In this document: piece by piece, positions 30,301 to 40,701 of the stretch
Numbering within the stretch: position 1 is the first letter of the stretch
Layout: every line of letters starts with the position of its first letter
Assembly (NCBI RefSeq): GCF_020852455.1
Contig: NZ_JADZAT010000032.1
Span: 62,001 to 126,000, forward strand
Origin: Novosphingobium sp.
GTDB taxonomy: Bacteria > Pseudomonadota > Alphaproteobacteria > Sphingomonadales > Sphingomonadaceae
Direction of reading: 5' to 3'
DNA: 64,000 nt
Program-made: the position numbers and the translations under genes
Notes under the pieces: model-generated
What the model saw: only the letters and a program-made list of their open reading frames with translations
What the model was told of the DNA's origin: nothing
Database searches by the model: none

Positions 30301-31482
30301 TCAGGGCTTGGGGGCGACGGGCTTGATCGTCTCGCCCGGCTGGAGGAAACCGCCGGCGCGCAGCACAACGCGCTCGCTGCCATTGAGGCCTTCGGCGATC
30401 ACGATGCCCTGCGGGGTGATCCGGCCCTGCTTGACCGCGCGGCGTTCAACCTTGTTGTCCTTGCCGACCACATAGACATAGCTGCCCTGGGCATCCGACA
30501 GCACCGCGCTTTCCGGCAACAGCGGGGCCACCATGGTGCCCGACTTGATCGTTGCCGTGGCGAACCCGCCGGGGCGCAGTTCAGGAGCATAGGCCAGTGC
30601 AATCCGTGCGGTGCCCTGGCGGCTGGCCGGGTCGATCACCGGGGCGATCTGCCAGACCTGACCGGTAAAGGCCTTGTCAGTGCCGACCGGAACCACCGAG
30701 GCGCTGACGCCCTGGCCCAGCGACGCAAGGTCAACTTCGCCCAGCTGGGCCTTCATTTCCATTTCACCGCCCTTGGCCAGGCGGAACAGCACGCCCGATC
30801 CGGCGCTGACCACCTGCCCGGGTTCAACCCGGCGTTCGAGCACCAGCCCGGCCGCCGGCGCGATCACGTTGAGGCGGCGGTTCTGCGCCTGCAGCACACC
30901 CAGCTGGGCGCCGGCAACGCGGACCTGGGCAGCTGCGGAATCGCGCTGCGCACGCAGGCGATCGACCTCGGCCTTCGAAATGAACCCGCGATCGACCAGC
31001 TTGAGCGCGCGCTGCAGATTGGCCTCGGCCAGATCGGCATTGGCGCGGGCGACCTGGATCTGGGCAGCCTGGCTCGACTGCTGCTGGATCTGGACCGAAC
31101 GGTCGATCACCGCCATGACCTGACCCTGGCGGACCCACTGGCCGGGTTCGACCAGCACCGAAATCACCTGGCCGCCTTCGCCCGGAATGCCAACCGGCAT
31201 TTCGCGCCGCGCCGCCAGGGTGCCGGTGGCAGTTATCGTGCCTTCGATCGTGGTCCGGCCCGGAGCCACCACGGTAACCGTCGGCGCCTGGTCCTTCTTG
31301 TCAGCCTCTGCCGTAGAGCCCGCAGCAGAGCGGTGAACCAGGAACCAGATCACGGCGACGGCCAGCAGCAGCAGCACACCCCCGGCGATCAGCCGCCGCT
31401 TGCTGGAAGCTTCGCCGGCATCGTCGAGCAACGGGTTCTCGGCTGCCATCGCCTTGCTTTCAATCCTTGCATCGAAATTCAT
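30301..31482 (-). CDS. RND efflux periplasmic adaptor (membrane fusion protein)
   Basis: TVVAPGRTTIEGTITATGTLAARREMPVGIPGEGGQVISVLVEPGQWVRQGQVMAVID; adjacent to the RND permease; MNFDAR start preferred to the ORF start at 31500. Confidence 0.92.
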   Translation of the reverse strand: MNFDARIESKAMAAENPLLDDAGEASSKRRLIAGGVLLLLAVAVIWFLVHRSAAGSTAEADKKDQAPTVTVVAPGRTTIEGTITATGTLAARREMPVGIPGEGGQVISVLVEPGQWVRQGQVMAVIDRSVQIQQQSSQAAQIQVARANADLAEANLQRALKLVDRGFISKAEVDRLRAQRDSAAAQVRVAGAQLGVLQAQNRRLNVIAPAAGLVLERRVEPGQVVSAGSGVLFRLAKGGEMEMKAQLGEVDLASLGQGVSASVVPVGTDKAFTGQVWQIAPVIDPASRQGTARIALAYAPELRPGGFATATIKSGTMVAPLLPESAVLSDAQGSYVYVVGKDNKVERRAVKQGRITPQGIVIAEGLNGSERVVLRAGGFLQPGETIKPVAPKP

Positions 31483-31708
31483 GGTTTTCAAAGCCTTCAC
31501 GCCGGATCACGGAATGGCGGACGGATTCTCCCCACCCGGGCCACCAACTGTATTACTGCGCTAAATCACCTCCGGCAAGCCCCGTTGCAAAAGACTGCGG
31601 ATGCCCGATTTGCACTTGTTGTCCATAGGCGCGCGCGCTGGTCGCCGCAACGGCTGGGTCTGCCAACCACCTTGGGCGTTCGGTAAACGGCAGGAGCGCA
31701 AAAGCAAA

Positions 31709-31737
31709 GGGCCGGCGCGGGATATCCCGGCCGGCCC
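31709..31737 (-). terminator. Probable terminator downstream of sciP
   Basis: GGGCCGG..CCGGCCC stem; minus strand continues GGCCCTTTGCTTTT. Confidence 0.6.
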
Positions 31738-31761
31738 TTCATAACGCGATCGCGCGCTGGT

Positions 31762-32064
31762 TCAGTACTTCAGCTGGCGCTCGTAAAGGTCGCGATAGTG
31801 CTGGATGCGGGTCACCCGCAGGCCCTGCATGCCCGAGCGATCGACCGCTCGTTGCCACGAAGCGAATTCCTCGAGCGTCAGGTTGTAACGCTCGCAAACT
31901 TCGTCGATCGACAGCAGGCCGCCATTGACCGCCGCGACAACTTCGGCCTTGCGGCGCACCACCCAACGGGTCGTGTCGGGCGAAGGCAGCGAATCGAGCG
32001 TCAGCGGCTCGCCGAGCGGGCCGATAACCATCGCAGGTCTGATTTTCTGGTTCTCGATCATCAT
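31762..32064 (-). CDS. sciP: CtrA inhibitor SciP (DUF1153)
   Basis: RPAMVIGPLGEPLTLDSLPSPDTTRWVVRRKAEVVAAVNGGLLSIDEVCERYNLTLEEFASWQRAVDRSGMQGLRVTRIQHYR. Confidence 0.93.
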   Translation of the reverse strand: MMIENQKIRPAMVIGPLGEPLTLDSLPSPDTTRWVVRRKAEVVAAVNGGLLSIDEVCERYNLTLEEFASWQRAVDRSGMQGLRVTRIQHYRDLYERQLKY

Positions 32065-32381
32065 TGTCCTCGGCCGCCGGCCTGGTGTTGTCCGGCGATG
32101 GACCCGTCTATGCCGTCGGGGCCTTTGCCATCTGTTGAATCAGCAGGGTTAACGCGGTGTGAGGGATTTGTTCCGGATCCCCCCACCAGCGCAAAGTCCG
32201 CAAAGCCGCCATCGAGCAGCACGGCGCGCGAATCGTCACGGGCCAGTTCGGCCCGGGCGGCATGCGCGGCGACCAGCCGGGCGTGCAGCCCGGACCAGTC
32301 GAATCCGGTGCTTCCCGCGCCTTCGGCAACGGGCGACACGCGGTCTCTCAGCGCAGACATAAGGTCTTTTGCAAACTCCAT
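32061..32381 (-). CDS. Hypothetical protein co-oriented with sciP (4-bp overlap)
   Basis: 106-aa ORF MEFAKDLMSALRDRVSPVAEG... ending in the TGA/ATG overlap with sciP. Confidence 0.6.
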   Translation of the reverse strand: MEFAKDLMSALRDRVSPVAEGAGSTGFDWSGLHARLVAAHAARAELARDDSRAVLLDGGFADFALVGGSGTNPSHRVNPADSTDGKGPDGIDGSIAGQHQAGGRGQ

Positions 32382-32534
32382 GACACGGCTTCTAGCGCAG
32401 ACATGGTCAAGATCGGGTAAAGCCCGGCTTTACCTGGTGTTGAGAATGCTTACCAAATTGCACCCCCGCCAATTGCCCGCGATCGGGATTCAACATGGCC
32501 CTATTCGCCGGGGGCGTGTAAGGCGCGCGGCACC

Positions 32535-33680
32535 ATGACCCAGCCTGCGCTTGTCCTTCCCGATCTTGCCGAGTTGTTCCAGCTCGATGCCCCGCTGGCA
32601 GGCAAGCGGATCGTCGTGGCGATGTCGGGCGGGGTCGATTCCTCGGTGGTGGCGGCGCTGGCCGCGCGCAGTGGCGCCGAAACCATCGGCGTCACCCTGC
32701 AGCTTTACGATTCGCCCGCCGGCAGCGGCCGCAAGGGCGCGTGCTGCGCCGGCGACGATATCCGCGATGCCCGTTCGGTTGCCGACCGGCTGGGCATTGC
32801 CCACTATGTGATCGACCATGAGAGCCAGTTCCGCGAGGAGGTGGTCGAACGCTTTGCCGACGATTACCTGGCCGGGCGCACCCCGATCCCCTGCATCCGC
32901 TGCAACATGGGCCCCAAGTTCACCGACCTGTTCGCCATGGCCCGCGAACTGGGCGCCGATTGCCTGGCAACCGGGCACTATGTCCGGCGGGTGCCTGGCC
33001 CGGCCGGACCCGAACTCCACCGTGCGCTCGATCCGGCGCGCGACCAAAGCTATTTCCTCTACGCCACCACCGAGGCTCAGCTCGACTATCTGCGCTTTCC
33101 GCTGGGCGGCCTGCCCAAGCCGGTGGTGCGCCAGATCGCCGAGGCCGAAGGGCTGCGCGTGGCGGCCAAGCCCGACAGCCAGGACATCTGCTTCGTGCCC
33201 GATGGCGACTATGCCAAGGTGGTCCGCGCGGTGCGTCCCGAAGGGGTTGAGGGCGGCGAGATCGTTCATGCCGAAACCGGCGCAGTGCTGGGCCGGCACA
33301 GGGGGATCATCCACTATACCGTCGGCCAGCGCCGCGGGATCGAGATCGGCGGCCAGCCCGAACCGCTCTATGTCATCGGAATCGATGCGGCGAGCCGCCG
33401 TGTGCTGGTCGGCCCGCGCCGCCTGCTGGCGGTCGGCGCGGCGCGGATTGTCGAAACCAACCGGATCGGCCCGCTGCCCGATACACCGCTTTGCGCCAAG
33501 GTCCGTTCGCTGGCCAGGCCGGTGCCGGTGCGGATCGAAGGTGCGCTGGGCCAGGGCGCGGCCTGCACCCTGCACTTCGCAAGCCCCGAATACGGGGTCG
33601 CGCCAGGCCAGGCGGCGGTGATCTATGCCGGGGACCGGGTGGTCGGCGGCGGCTGGATCGATTCGACCGAGCCGGCCTAA
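32535..33680 (+). CDS. mnmA: tRNA-specific 2-thiouridylase
   Basis: [65 protein letters not shown]. Confidence 0.96.
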   Translation: MTQPALVLPDLAELFQLDAPLAGKRIVVAMSGGVDSSVVAALAARSGAETIGVTLQLYDSPAGSGRKGACCAGDDIRDARSVADRLGIAHYVIDHESQFREEVVERFADDYLAGRTPIPCIRCNMGPKFTDLFAMARELGADCLATGHYVRRVPGPAGPELHRALDPARDQSYFLYATTEAQLDYLRFPLGGLPKPVVRQIAEAEGLRVAAKPDSQDICFVPDGDYAKVVRAVRPEGVEGGEIVHAETGAVLGRHRGIIHYTVGQRRGIEIGGQPEPLYVIGIDAASRRVLVGPRRLLAVGAARIVETNRIGPLPDTPLCAKVRSLARPVPVRIEGALGQGAACTLHFASPEYGVAPGQAAVIYAGDRVVGGGWIDSTEPA

Positions 33681-34468
33681 CAGGACTGCGCGACCAGCGC
33701 GGTGCCGGTGCAGGTCACCCCATCGAGCGTTCCGGCCAGGGCGCATTCACCCGCCCGCACCAACCGGCCATCGATCTCAGCCTCACCGGTTAGCGGGATC
33801 ACCAGCAGCGGGCCGACGAAGCGCGCCTTCAGCTGCGAATCCGGCGCTCCCGAGATCCGGGCGAGCCGGAAGTGCGGGCCATCGACCAGCAGTACATCGC
33901 TGTGATCCGGCACATGGCGGTGCAGCGTGGCGGGATAGGGTTCACCCCGGGCTACTGCCATCCCGGCATCAAGGTGCAGTTCGCGCGGGCGGCCATAGTC
34001 ATAGAGCCGATAAGTAACATCGCTGTTCTGCTGAACTTCGACCAGCGACAGACCGGGCCCGATCGCGTGGACCGTCCCGGCCGGAATGTAGAAGAAGTCC
34101 CCGGCCCGCGCCGGGTGCCATTCCAGCAGCTGTTCAATGCTGCCATCAAGCGCCGCCACGCGCATCGCCCGCGCATCCAGGTTTTTCCGGAACCCGATCC
34201 CCAGCCGGGCATCAGGCTCGGCCGCGATCACGTACCAGCATTCTTCCTTGCCACGCTTGCCGGCCGGAGCCTGGGCATCGCCGGGATGGACCTGAACCGA
34301 CAGCGCCTCGCTGGTGAAGATGTATTTGACCAGCAACGCATCGAGCGCCGCGGGCGGTTCAAACCAGACTTCGCCGATTGTCTCACCCGCCGGGGCAACG
34401 AACGGCGCGGGCAGGCTGGTGCGCCCCCACGGCCGTTCGACCATCCGGGTGGGCAGGAGGTGGCTCAC
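33677..34468 (-). CDS. manA: Class I mannose-6-phosphate isomerase
   Basis: [78 protein letters not shown]. Confidence 0.9.
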   Translation of the reverse strand: MSHLLPTRMVERPWGRTSLPAPFVAPAGETIGEVWFEPPAALDALLVKYIFTSEALSVQVHPGDAQAPAGKRGKEECWYVIAAEPDARLGIGFRKNLDARAMRVAALDGSIEQLLEWHPARAGDFFYIPAGTVHAIGPGLSLVEVQQNSDVTYRLYDYGRPRELHLDAGMAVARGEPYPATLHRHVPDHSDVLLVDGPHFRLARISGAPDSQLKARFVGPLLVIPLTGEAEIDGRLVRAGECALAGTLDGVTCTGTALVAQSC

Positions 34469-35514
34469 TGATTGGCTGCGCCCGGCAGCTTGCCGACCAG
34501 CTGGGCCCCGGCGCGCGTTGTCACCAGCACATCCTGGCCATCGACCACGATCACCACGTCTTCCAGCCCGATCGCCGAAACCCGCGGGCCGTCGCTTTCA
34601 ACCAGCACATTGCGGCACTGGACCAGATCGGCCTGGCCGGTCACGCTGTTGCCCTGGTCATCGCGGTCGCGCGCGACCAGCAGGGCATCCCAGTTGCCGA
34701 TGTCAGACCAGCCCATGCTGGCCGGAACCATTGCGGCATGCGCGGTGTTTTCCATCACCGCGTAGTCAACCGATTCGCTTTCGATCCGGGCAAAGGCCTG
34801 GGCATCGGGGTGGAACCGCGCGCCATCGGCCCGGCCGCCGGCAACCGCCGCTTGCACTGCTGCCGCAATCGCCGGGCGGTGCGCCGCAAGTTCGGTCAGG
34901 AAGGTGCCGACCCGGAACGCGAAGATCCCGCCGTTCCAGGCATAGCCGCCATCGGCCAGGAAAGCCTCTGCCCGGGCCTGATCGGGCTTTTCGATGAAGC
35001 GCGCGACCTTGAAGCCCAGATCGCCGATCGGCGCGCCGCGCTGGAGATAGCCGAACCCGGTTTCGGGCGCAGTCGCGGCGATCCCGAAGGACACCAGCCA
35101 GCCCTGGCGCGCCAGCTGCGCGGCGGCCCGGGCGGCGGCCTGGAATGCCGGGGCATCGGCAATGTGATGATCGCTGGGGCAGACCAGCATGATATCGTCT
35201 TCGCCCAGCCGCAGTGCCGCCAATGCGATCGCAGCAGCGGTGTTGCGCGCCGCAGGCTCGACAATCACCTGCGCTCCGTCGCGATTGCCCAGCTGGGCTT
35301 CGACATGGGCCAGGTGCGCGGTGCCGGTCACCACGATCGGCGCGGCAAACCCGGCCGCCGGATCGCAGCGGGCCACCGTCGCTTCGAACAGCGTGCTATT
35401 GCCCACCAGCGGCAGGAACGGTTTGGGCATGCTGGCCCGGCTGCGCGGCCACAACCGCGTGCCGCTGCCGCCGCACAGGACAACCGGATGGATCGGAGAA
35501 TCGCTCATCGTCAC
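34465..35514 (-). CDS. manC: Mannose-1-phosphate guanylyltransferase
   Basis: HPVVLCGGSGTRLWPRSRASMPKPFLPLVGNSTLFEATV; PSDHHIAD; FIEKPD; WNGGIFAF. Confidence 0.92.
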   Translation of the reverse strand: MTMSDSPIHPVVLCGGSGTRLWPRSRASMPKPFLPLVGNSTLFEATVARCDPAAGFAAPIVVTGTAHLAHVEAQLGNRDGAQVIVEPAARNTAAAIALAALRLGEDDIMLVCPSDHHIADAPAFQAAARAAAQLARQGWLVSFGIAATAPETGFGYLQRGAPIGDLGFKVARFIEKPDQARAEAFLADGGYAWNGGIFAFRVGTFLTELAAHRPAIAAAVQAAVAGGRADGARFHPDAQAFARIESESVDYAVMENTAHAAMVPASMGWSDIGNWDALLVARDRDDQGNSVTGQADLVQCRNVLVESDGPRVSAIGLEDVVIVVDGQDVLVTTRAGAQLVGKLPGAANQ

Positions 35515-35543
35515 AGTCTTAGCACACCATTTTCGGCAAAGGG

Positions 35544-35891
35544 TTACCCCTGCCAGGGTTCAAGCTGGCAGCCCAGGCCCGGACGATAGCTGGCGGTCTG
35601 GCTGGCCAGCCCGGGAAACCTTGCGGTGACACTCTTGGCCTGGGCATCCTCGCTCAGCATCACAAGTTCCATGCCCGGTTCGAAATCCTTCTTGCAATCG
35701 CCCAGTTCGCGCCCACCCAGGAACCGGCAGGAACAGGCCACCCGCGCGCCATAGGCCGCGCCGGTGCGGGCATAGGCGTTGAGCGGACCCCAGAACCAGG
35801 CCAGCAAAGCCGCCAGCAGCACCAGCCCCAGCGTCAGGACGCGGCGGCGGAACGGGGATCTGGATCGAATAGCCGGGTTTTGAGTTGCCAT
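35544..35891 (-). CDS. Hypothetical single-TM protein (115 aa), divergent to the serine hydrolase gene
   Basis: TM segment LTLGLVLLAALLAWFWGPL then CSCRFLGGRELGDCKKDFEPGMELV. Confidence 0.65.
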   Translation of the reverse strand: MATQNPAIRSRSPFRRRVLTLGLVLLAALLAWFWGPLNAYARTGAAYGARVACSCRFLGGRELGDCKKDFEPGMELVMLSEDAQAKSVTARFPGLASQTASYRPGLGCQLEPWQG

Positions 35892-35920
35892 TGCGCTGCC
35901 TTTGGGCGAGTGACGACGCG

Positions 35921-37057
35921 ATGTTCGTGCGTCGCCCGTCCCTTATCCTGCCGCTGCTTGCGCTGCCAGCCCTGATCGGCTGCGGCAACGAAAAGGCGGC
36001 ACCGCCACCCCTGCCGCCGATTGGCGAAGCGGCGATGAAGGCGGTGATCGACAAGCCCGGGGTCAACCGCGAACGGCTGGCCCGCGCGGTTGATGCGCTG
36101 TTCAGCCGCGATGAAACCAGCGAAACCCGGGCCGTGGTCGTGGTTCGGAACGGCAAGGTCGTGGCCGAGCGCTATGGCCCGGGCTATCACGAGAACACCC
36201 GGTTCGTATCCTGGTCGATGGCCAAGACCGTGACTGCGGTGATGATCGGCATGCTGGCGGCCGATGGGCGGCTGCGGCTGGACGAAGGCGTGCCGATCCC
36301 GGCCTGGCAGCGCCCGGGCGATCCGCGCGGCGAGATTACCCTGCGCCATCTGCTGCAGATGCGTTCGGGCCTGAAGCATCTTGAAACCAGCGACCCGCCC
36401 TATGAAGCCGATACGGTGCGGATGCTGTTTCTTGACGGGCGCGACAACATGGCGGCCTATGCCGAGGCACAGCCGCTGGAAGCCGAACCGGGCAAGACCT
36501 GGGAATATTCGTCGGCCACCACAGTGATCCTGGCCGACCTGGCCGCGCGCGCGCTGACCCAGAGCCAGGACCCGGCCGAGCGGGCGCGGGTGGTCAGCGA
36601 TTACCTCAAGACCCGGATCTTCGAACCGCTGGGGATGAAGAGCATGGTCCCCGAGTTCGATCAGGCCGGCACCCTGATCGGTGGCAGCCTGATCCATGGC
36701 ACGGCGCGCGATTGGGCCAGGTTCGGCGAATTCCTGCGCGAAGGCGGCGCGATCAGGGGGGCGCAGCTGGTCCCATCGGCCTGGATCGATTTCATGACCG
36801 AGCCCAGCCCCGGCAACAAGGGCTATGGCGGGCAGACCTGGCTGAACCGGCCCCAGCCGGATGCCCCGCCGCTGTGGCAGGGGCTATCGCCGGGCACCTT
36901 TTCGATGAATGGCCATCTGGGTCAATTCGTGGTGGTTTCGCGCACGAATGCGGTCACCGTGGTGCGGCTGGGCAAGACCAACGACGGGCTGAACGATCCG
37001 GTGCGGGCCGGGATCGTGCAGATCATCAAACTGTTTCCAAGCGAAGGTGTAAAGTGA
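35921..37057 (+). CDS. Serine hydrolase (beta-lactamase/class C-like), lipoprotein
   Basis: Lipobox [20 protein letters not shown] (SxxK), [12 protein letters not shown] (YxS/N), GYGGQTW. Confidence 0.87.
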   Translation: MFVRRPSLILPLLALPALIGCGNEKAAPPPLPPIGEAAMKAVIDKPGVNRERLARAVDALFSRDETSETRAVVVVRNGKVVAERYGPGYHENTRFVSWSMAKTVTAVMIGMLAADGRLRLDEGVPIPAWQRPGDPRGEITLRHLLQMRSGLKHLETSDPPYEADTVRMLFLDGRDNMAAYAEAQPLEAEPGKTWEYSSATTVILADLAARALTQSQDPAERARVVSDYLKTRIFEPLGMKSMVPEFDQAGTLIGGSLIHGTARDWARFGEFLREGGAIRGAQLVPSAWIDFMTEPSPGNKGYGGQTWLNRPQPDAPPLWQGLSPGTFSMNGHLGQFVVVSRTNAVTVVRLGKTNDGLNDPVRAGIVQIIKLFPSEGVK

Positions 37058-38106
37058 GCGGCAAGACGGCCTTGATTACCGGGGTGACCGGACAGGATGG
37101 TGCATATCTGGCGCGGCTGCTGCTGGCCAAGGGCTATCAGGTCCACGGCATCAAGCGGCGCAGTTCCTCGTTCAACACCGGGCGGATCGACGATATCTAT
37201 CAGGATCCGCACGTGCCCGCGCCGCAGTTCACGCTGCATTATGGCGATCTGACCGATGCGACCAACCTGATCCGCGTGGTCCAGGAGGTCCAGCCCGACG
37301 AGATCTACAACCTGGGTGCGCAAAGCCACGTTCAGGTGAGCTTCGAGACGCCCGAATACACTGCCAATTCCGACGCACTGGGCACGCTGCGCCTGCTTGA
37401 GGCGATCCGGATCCTCGGGCTGGAGCGCAAGACCCGGTTCTATCAGGCCTCAACCAGCGAGCTTTACGGTCTGGTCCAGGAAGTGCCGCAGCGCGAAAGC
37501 ACGCCGTTCTATCCGCGCAGCCCCTATGCTGCGGCCAAGCTCTATGCCTACTGGATCACGGTCAATTACCGCGAGGCCTATGGCCTGCATGCCTCGAACG
37601 GGATCCTGTTCAACCATGAAAGCCCGCTGCGCGGCGAAACCTTCGTGACCCGCAAGATCACCCGCGCCGCCGCCGCGATTTCGTTGGGCAAACAGGCTGT
37701 GCTCTATCTCGGCAACCTCGATGCGCAGCGCGACTGGGGCCACGCCCGCGAATATGTCGAAGGGATGTGGGCCATGCTCCAGCAGGACCGGGGCGACGAC
37801 TATGTGCTGGCCACCGGCGTGACCACCACGGTGCGCCAGTTCGTCGAATGGGCCTTTGCCGATGCCGGGATCGTGCTTGAATGGCGCGGGACGGGGGTGG
37901 ACGAGCAGGGCTTCTGCACGCGCACCGGCGCGCTGCGCGTGGCGATCGATCCGCGCTATTTTCGCCCGACCGAGGTTGACCTGCTGATCGGCGATGCCGG
38001 CAAGGCGCGCGATGTGCTGGGCTGGGAACCGAAGATCTCGGTCCGCGAGCTGGCCCGCGAAATGGTCGAGGCCGATCTGGCCGCGCTGGGCTCGGCGCCG
38101 GCATGA
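37054..38106 (+). CDS. gmd: GDP-mannose 4,6-dehydratase
   Basis: GTG start: [73 protein letters not shown]. Confidence 0.95.
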   Translation: MSGKTALITGVTGQDGAYLARLLLAKGYQVHGIKRRSSSFNTGRIDDIYQDPHVPAPQFTLHYGDLTDATNLIRVVQEVQPDEIYNLGAQSHVQVSFETPEYTANSDALGTLRLLEAIRILGLERKTRFYQASTSELYGLVQEVPQRESTPFYPRSPYAAAKLYAYWITVNYREAYGLHASNGILFNHESPLRGETFVTRKITRAAAAISLGKQAVLYLGNLDAQRDWGHAREYVEGMWAMLQQDRGDDYVLATGVTTTVRQFVEWAFADAGIVLEWRGTGVDEQGFCTRTGALRVAIDPRYFRPTEVDLLIGDAGKARDVLGWEPKISVRELAREMVEADLAALGSAPA

Positions 38107-39044
38107 CCTATTCGCTGGCCGGAAAGCGGGTCTGGGTGGCGGGCCATCGCGGGATGGTTGGCTCGGCGATTGTCCGGCGGCTGGCGCAGGAAGACTGCGA
38201 GGTGCTGACCGCGGCGCGCGACGAGCTGGACCTGACCGACCAGCGCGCGGTGCTGGGCTGGATGCACAACCAGCGCCCGCAGGCGGTGTTCCTGGCCGCA
38301 GCGCGGGTTGGCGGGATCCTAGCCAACGACAGTCGCCCGGTCGAGTTCCTGCGCGACAACCTGCTGATCGAAACCGCAGTGCTGACCGGGGCCGAATCGG
38401 TCGGGGTCGAAAAGCTGCTGTTCCTGGGCTCCAGCTGCATCTACCCCAAGCATGCCGAGCAGCCGATCCGCGAAGAGGCGCTGCTGACCGGCTCGCTGGA
38501 GCCGACCAACGAATGGTACGCGATCGCCAAGATCGCCGGGATCAAGCTGGCCGAGGCCTATCGCCGCGAATACGGCTGCGATTTCATCAGCGCGATGCCG
38601 ACCAACCTCTATGGCCCGGGCGACAATTTCGACCTCAACGCCAGCCATGTGATGCCGGCACTGATCCGCAAGGTGCACGAAGCCAAGCTGGCTGGCGGCG
38701 CAGTGACGGTCTGGGGCACCGGCACCCCGCGCCGCGAATTCCTGTACGTCGATGATTGCGCCGATGCCTGCCTGCACCTGATGCAGCACTATTCCGATGC
38801 GCCGCACATCAACGTCGGTTCGGGCAGCGACATCTCGATCATGGAGCTGACCCGGCTGGTGATGGAGGTGCTGGACTATGACGGGCCGGTGGTAACCGAT
38901 TCCGCAAAGCCCGATGGCGCCCCGCGCAAGCTGATGGACAGCGCGCGCCTGGCCGCGCTGGGCTGGCAGCCCAAAACCGCGCTGCGCGACGGGATCGCGC
39001 TGGCCTACCAAGCGTTCCTGGCGGGCGAAGGGCGGGGGCTTTAG
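38103..39044 (+). CDS. fcl: GDP-L-fucose synthase
   Basis: [71 protein letters not shown]. Confidence 0.95.
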   Translation: MTYSLAGKRVWVAGHRGMVGSAIVRRLAQEDCEVLTAARDELDLTDQRAVLGWMHNQRPQAVFLAAARVGGILANDSRPVEFLRDNLLIETAVLTGAESVGVEKLLFLGSSCIYPKHAEQPIREEALLTGSLEPTNEWYAIAKIAGIKLAEAYRREYGCDFISAMPTNLYGPGDNFDLNASHVMPALIRKVHEAKLAGGAVTVWGTGTPRREFLYVDDCADACLHLMQHYSDAPHINVGSGSDISIMELTRLVMEVLDYDGPVVTDSAKPDGAPRKLMDSARLAALGWQPKTALRDGIALAYQAFLAGEGRGL

Positions 39045-39979
39045 CCCGCGCGGTCGTGCACGGCCTGCACATCGGCCAGCAGATCGACCGCCGCTGCGCC
39101 GGTTTCATTGACCAGCCCGGCCGGATCGGGGTGAATCAGGATTTCCAGGTCCGGAAACTCGTTTGTCAGGATCGCTTCGACCTCGTCCATCACCACATGG
39201 GCCTGGCGGATCGTCATGTCGGGATCGACCGCCAGGTGGAACTGCACGAAATCGCGGTTGCCGGCGGTGCGGGTGCGCAGGTCATGCAGCCCCTTGATCT
39301 CGGGATGGCGGGAAACGGCGGCAAGAAAGGCGTCCTTGCGTTCTTCGGGCCATTCGTGGTCCATCAGTTGCTCGATCGCTTCCTGCGAGGCCTGCCACGC
39401 CCCCCAGCCCAGCCACAGCGCGATGGCAAAGCCGAACAGCGCATCAGCCCCGCCGAATCCGGCATAGCGATCAATCGCCAGCGCCGCGATCACCGCCAGG
39501 TTGAGCACAAGGTCACTCTTGTAATGCAGGTGATCGGTTGAGATCGCGATCGAATTGGTCCGCGCGATCACCCGGCGCTGCCAGACGAGCAAAGCCAGCG
39601 TGGCCGCCATCGCGATCAGCGAAACCACGATCCCGCCTTCCACCCCTTCGGGCCGCGCCCCGCCCAGCCATTGCTGGACCGATCGGAAGGCCAGGGTCAG
39701 CGCCGAGATCGAGATCAGCACCACCTGGAACATCGCCGCCAGCGCTTCGGCCTTGCCATGCCCGAAGCGGTGGTTGTCATCATCGGGCTGGGCGGCAACC
39801 CACACCCCCAGCAGGGTCGCCAGGCTGGCGATCAGATCAAGCGTGGTATCGGCCAGGCTGCCAAGCATCGCGGTCGATCCGGTTGACCAGACCGCCCAGG
39901 CCTTGAGCCCTAGCAGCAGGCTGGCCACCGCAATCGAGGCATAGGCCGCGCTGCGGTTCAGGGCACCGTGACCGCTCAT
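39041..39979 (-). CDS. Cation diffusion facilitator transporter
   Basis: STAMLGSLADTTLDLIASLATLLGVWVA, DDDNHRFGHGKAEALAA, ISTDHLHYKSDLVLN. Confidence 0.93.
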   Translation of the reverse strand: MSGHGALNRSAAYASIAVASLLLGLKAWAVWSTGSTAMLGSLADTTLDLIASLATLLGVWVAAQPDDDNHRFGHGKAEALAAMFQVVLISISALTLAFRSVQQWLGGARPEGVEGGIVVSLIAMAATLALLVWQRRVIARTNSIAISTDHLHYKSDLVLNLAVIAALAIDRYAGFGGADALFGFAIALWLGWGAWQASQEAIEQLMDHEWPEERKDAFLAAVSRHPEIKGLHDLRTRTAGNRDFVQFHLAVDPDMTIRQAHVVMDEVEAILTNEFPDLEILIHPDPAGLVNETGAAAVDLLADVQAVHDRAG

Positions 39980-40599
39980 GGATAAAGCAGCGAGCTGGTC
40001 CAGCCGCCCCCTGCCAGCCGTTCAAAGCGGCGGCGTTCATGCAGCCGGAACGGGCGATCCATCCAGAATTCGATCGCCTGCGGGATCAGCCGAAAGCCGG
40101 TCCAGTGCGGCGGGCGCGGCACCGATCCGACCAGATAGCGGGCACCGGTCCGGGCGATCCGGGCCAGGAATTCGGCGCGCGATCCCAATGGTGCCGACTG
40201 ATCGCTGGCATGGGCACCGATCTGCGAATCGCGGCTGCGACTGGCGAAATAGGCGTCAGCCATATCCGCCGGCACCTCCTCGATCCGGCCTTCGATCCGG
40301 ATCTGGCGGCGCAGGCTCTTCCAGTGGAACAGCATCGCCGCCTGGGGATTGGCGTGGAGTTCGCCGCCCTTGCGGCTGTGCCCGTTGGTGTAGAACACAA
40401 AGCCGCCGCCTTCGCCCAGCGCGGCGCCCCAGTCCTTCAGCAGCACCATCCGCACCGATGGCGCAGCCTCAGGCGTGGCAGTGGCCAGGGCCACGGCTTC
40501 GGGATCGTTGGGTTCCTTGCCGCGCGCCAGGGCGAACCATTCGCCAAACAGGTCGAACGGTTCGGCGTCGGGAATGGCATCGTGCTGCTGGTCGTCCAT
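39976..40599 (-). CDS. pdxH: Pyridoxamine 5'-phosphate oxidase
   Basis: PDAEPFDLFGEWFALA, VRMVLLKDW, FVFYTNGHSRKGGELHANPQAAMLFHWKSLRRQIRIEGRIEEV; C-terminal RLAGGGW; start MDDQQHD inferred. Confidence 0.93.
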   Translation of the reverse strand: MDDQQHDAIPDAEPFDLFGEWFALARGKEPNDPEAVALATATPEAAPSVRMVLLKDWGAALGEGGGFVFYTNGHSRKGGELHANPQAAMLFHWKSLRRQIRIEGRIEEVPADMADAYFASRSRDSQIGAHASDQSAPLGSRAEFLARIARTGARYLVGSVPRPPHWTGFRLIPQAIEFWMDRPFRLHERRRFERLAGGGWTSSLLYP

Positions 40600-40701
40600 C
40601 GGCAGCCGCATAGCCCCTGGCCGGGCCCGAGGGAAGCGCAAGCCGCTCGCAACAGTCCAAGATAGCTTGCCGTTTCGCCTCGTCATCCCTAGCTAACCGC
40701 T

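Noticed and set aside
34378-35589. 403-aa plus-strand ORF
   Set aside because: Antisense to manC; no domain signatures.
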